A DNA stretch of 23,624 bases from an uncultured Bacillota bacterium (lineage in GTDB: Bacteria > Bacillota > Clostridia > Lachnospirales > Lachnospiraceae), in assembly GCA_958352855.1 (NCBI GenBank), contig CATWQE010000039.1, forward strand, positions 1-23,624, in the 5' to 3' direction. The position numbers and the translations under genes were made by a program. This document shows positions 23,283-23,624 of this stretch, piece by piece. Numbering within the stretch: the stretch's first letter is position 1; each line of letters starts with the position of its first letter. The notes below the pieces were generated by a model. That model searched no databases. It saw only the letters and a program-made list of their open reading frames with translations, and was not told where the DNA came from.

Positions 23283-23624
23283 TCACGCCTCCCTGTTAAA
23301 ACGATATCCCACACCGCGAACGGTTAGAATATAAAAGGGATGTTCCGGGTCAGGTTCGATTTTCTTTCGTAATTTGCTGATAAAAGACATAATATTGCTG
23401 TCATCAAAGGCATAGGCATCCTCCCATACCTGGGTATAAATTTGCTTTTTCGTAAAAATTTGTCCTTTGTTGGAGGCAAGGAAGGAGAGAAGGTCAAATT
23501 CTTTGCCCGTAAGCTCCACAGGAAGCTGGTGGACGAAAACCATGCGGTTGGTTTTGTCAATGACCATATCTTTTAAAGTAATGCAGTCTGTCTCTTCCGG
23601 AAAACCAGGATTTAAGGTGGTATA
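23283..23624 (-). CDS. OmpR-family response regulator, C-terminal part (cut by window end)
   Basis: The frame is open to the right edge, so the N-terminal receiver domain lies outside the window. The visible 113 residues hold the linker and the whole winged-helix DNA-binding domain: ELTGKEFDLLSFLASNKGQ, TKKQIYTQVWEDAYAFDDSN, the recognition helix MSFISKLRKKIEPD, and the wing YILTVRGVGYRF. An internal ATG at 23567 is not the real start, because the frame continues upstream in register. Such proteins bind tandem direct repeats, which fits the array before the ABC genes. It is followed by the histidine kinase. Confidence 0.9.
   Translation of the reverse strand, partial: YTTLNPGFPEETDCITLKDMVIDKTNRMVFVHQLPVELTGKEFDLLSFLASNKGQIFTKKQIYTQVWEDAYAFDDSNIMSFISKLRKKIEPDPEHPFYILTVRGVGYRFNREA

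Noticed and set aside
1..23624. CRISPR arrays, insertion sequences, tRNA or rRNA genes
   Set aside because: No regularly spaced long repeats, transposase motifs, terminal inverted repeats with target duplications, or tRNA/rRNA signatures were found on reading.

Overview
The window looks like a chromosomal segment of an anaerobic, spore-forming Firmicute, most likely Lachnospiraceae (Blautia / gut Clostridia type). The grounds are a moderate, slightly AT-rich composition, strong AGGAGG-type ribosome binding sites, sigma-A promoters of TTGACA-N17-TATAAT type, a Phe T-box, a clostridial-type 6S RNA and two spore-type cell-wall enzymes (SleB-like and SpoIID-like). Most of the window is ordinary core chromosome. 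The accessory parts are a small toxin-antitoxin pair, an unusual reductase-acetyltransferase fusion, an ECF sigma factor with an unrecognised repeat protein, and a two-component system with a lantibiotic-immunity-like ABC transporter.

Layout, left to right, plus strand unless noted. (1) 62-4163: promoter, leuA (2-isopropylmalate synthase, long type), a SleB-like cell-wall hydrolase and thrC (threonine synthase). (2) 4180-5948: pckA with its own promoter and a long hairpin after it. (3) 5996-6247: 6S RNA (ssrS) with promoter and terminator. (4) 6298-9878: galM, a terminator-like structure, a SpoIID/LytB-domain protein and a YihY/BrkB-family membrane protein. (5) 9887-14304: sigma-A promoter, Phe-specific T-box leader, pheS, pheT and a histidine phosphatase. 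(6) 14361-15100: promoter, RelB/DinJ-type antitoxin, RelE/ParE-type toxin and terminator. (7) 15210-18100: FlaR-like P-loop kinase, queA, and a one-chain NAD(P)-reductase plus GNAT acetyltransferase. (8) 18129-19898: possible ECF promoter, ECF sigma factor and a 401-residue soluble repeat protein. (9) 19890-23624, minus strand: response regulator (cut by the window end), histidine kinase, ABC ATPase and two permeases.

How parts work together. The pheST T-box reads uncharged tRNA-Phe; its specifier (UUC), its acceptor-binding bulge (UGGU) and its terminator are all visible. The minus-strand cluster is a self-contained sense-and-export module. The kinase has one membrane helix and no outside domain, and the ATPase has Glu in place of the Q-loop Gln, as in LanF immunity ATPases. 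Four phased 11-bp direct repeats sit just upstream of a TATACT -10 box in front of the ABC genes, where a PhoB/OmpR-type regulator would activate.

The best candidates for something undescribed are the ECF sigma / repeat-protein pair (no recognisable anti-sigma; partner with three imperfect copies of a ~45-residue module), the phased-repeat operator of the ABC module, and the reductase-GNAT fusion. No rRNA, tRNA, IS element, prophage or CRISPR array was seen. The two stretches over 300 bases without a gene (5892-6297 and 9879-10210) are filled by the 6S RNA and the T-box leader.
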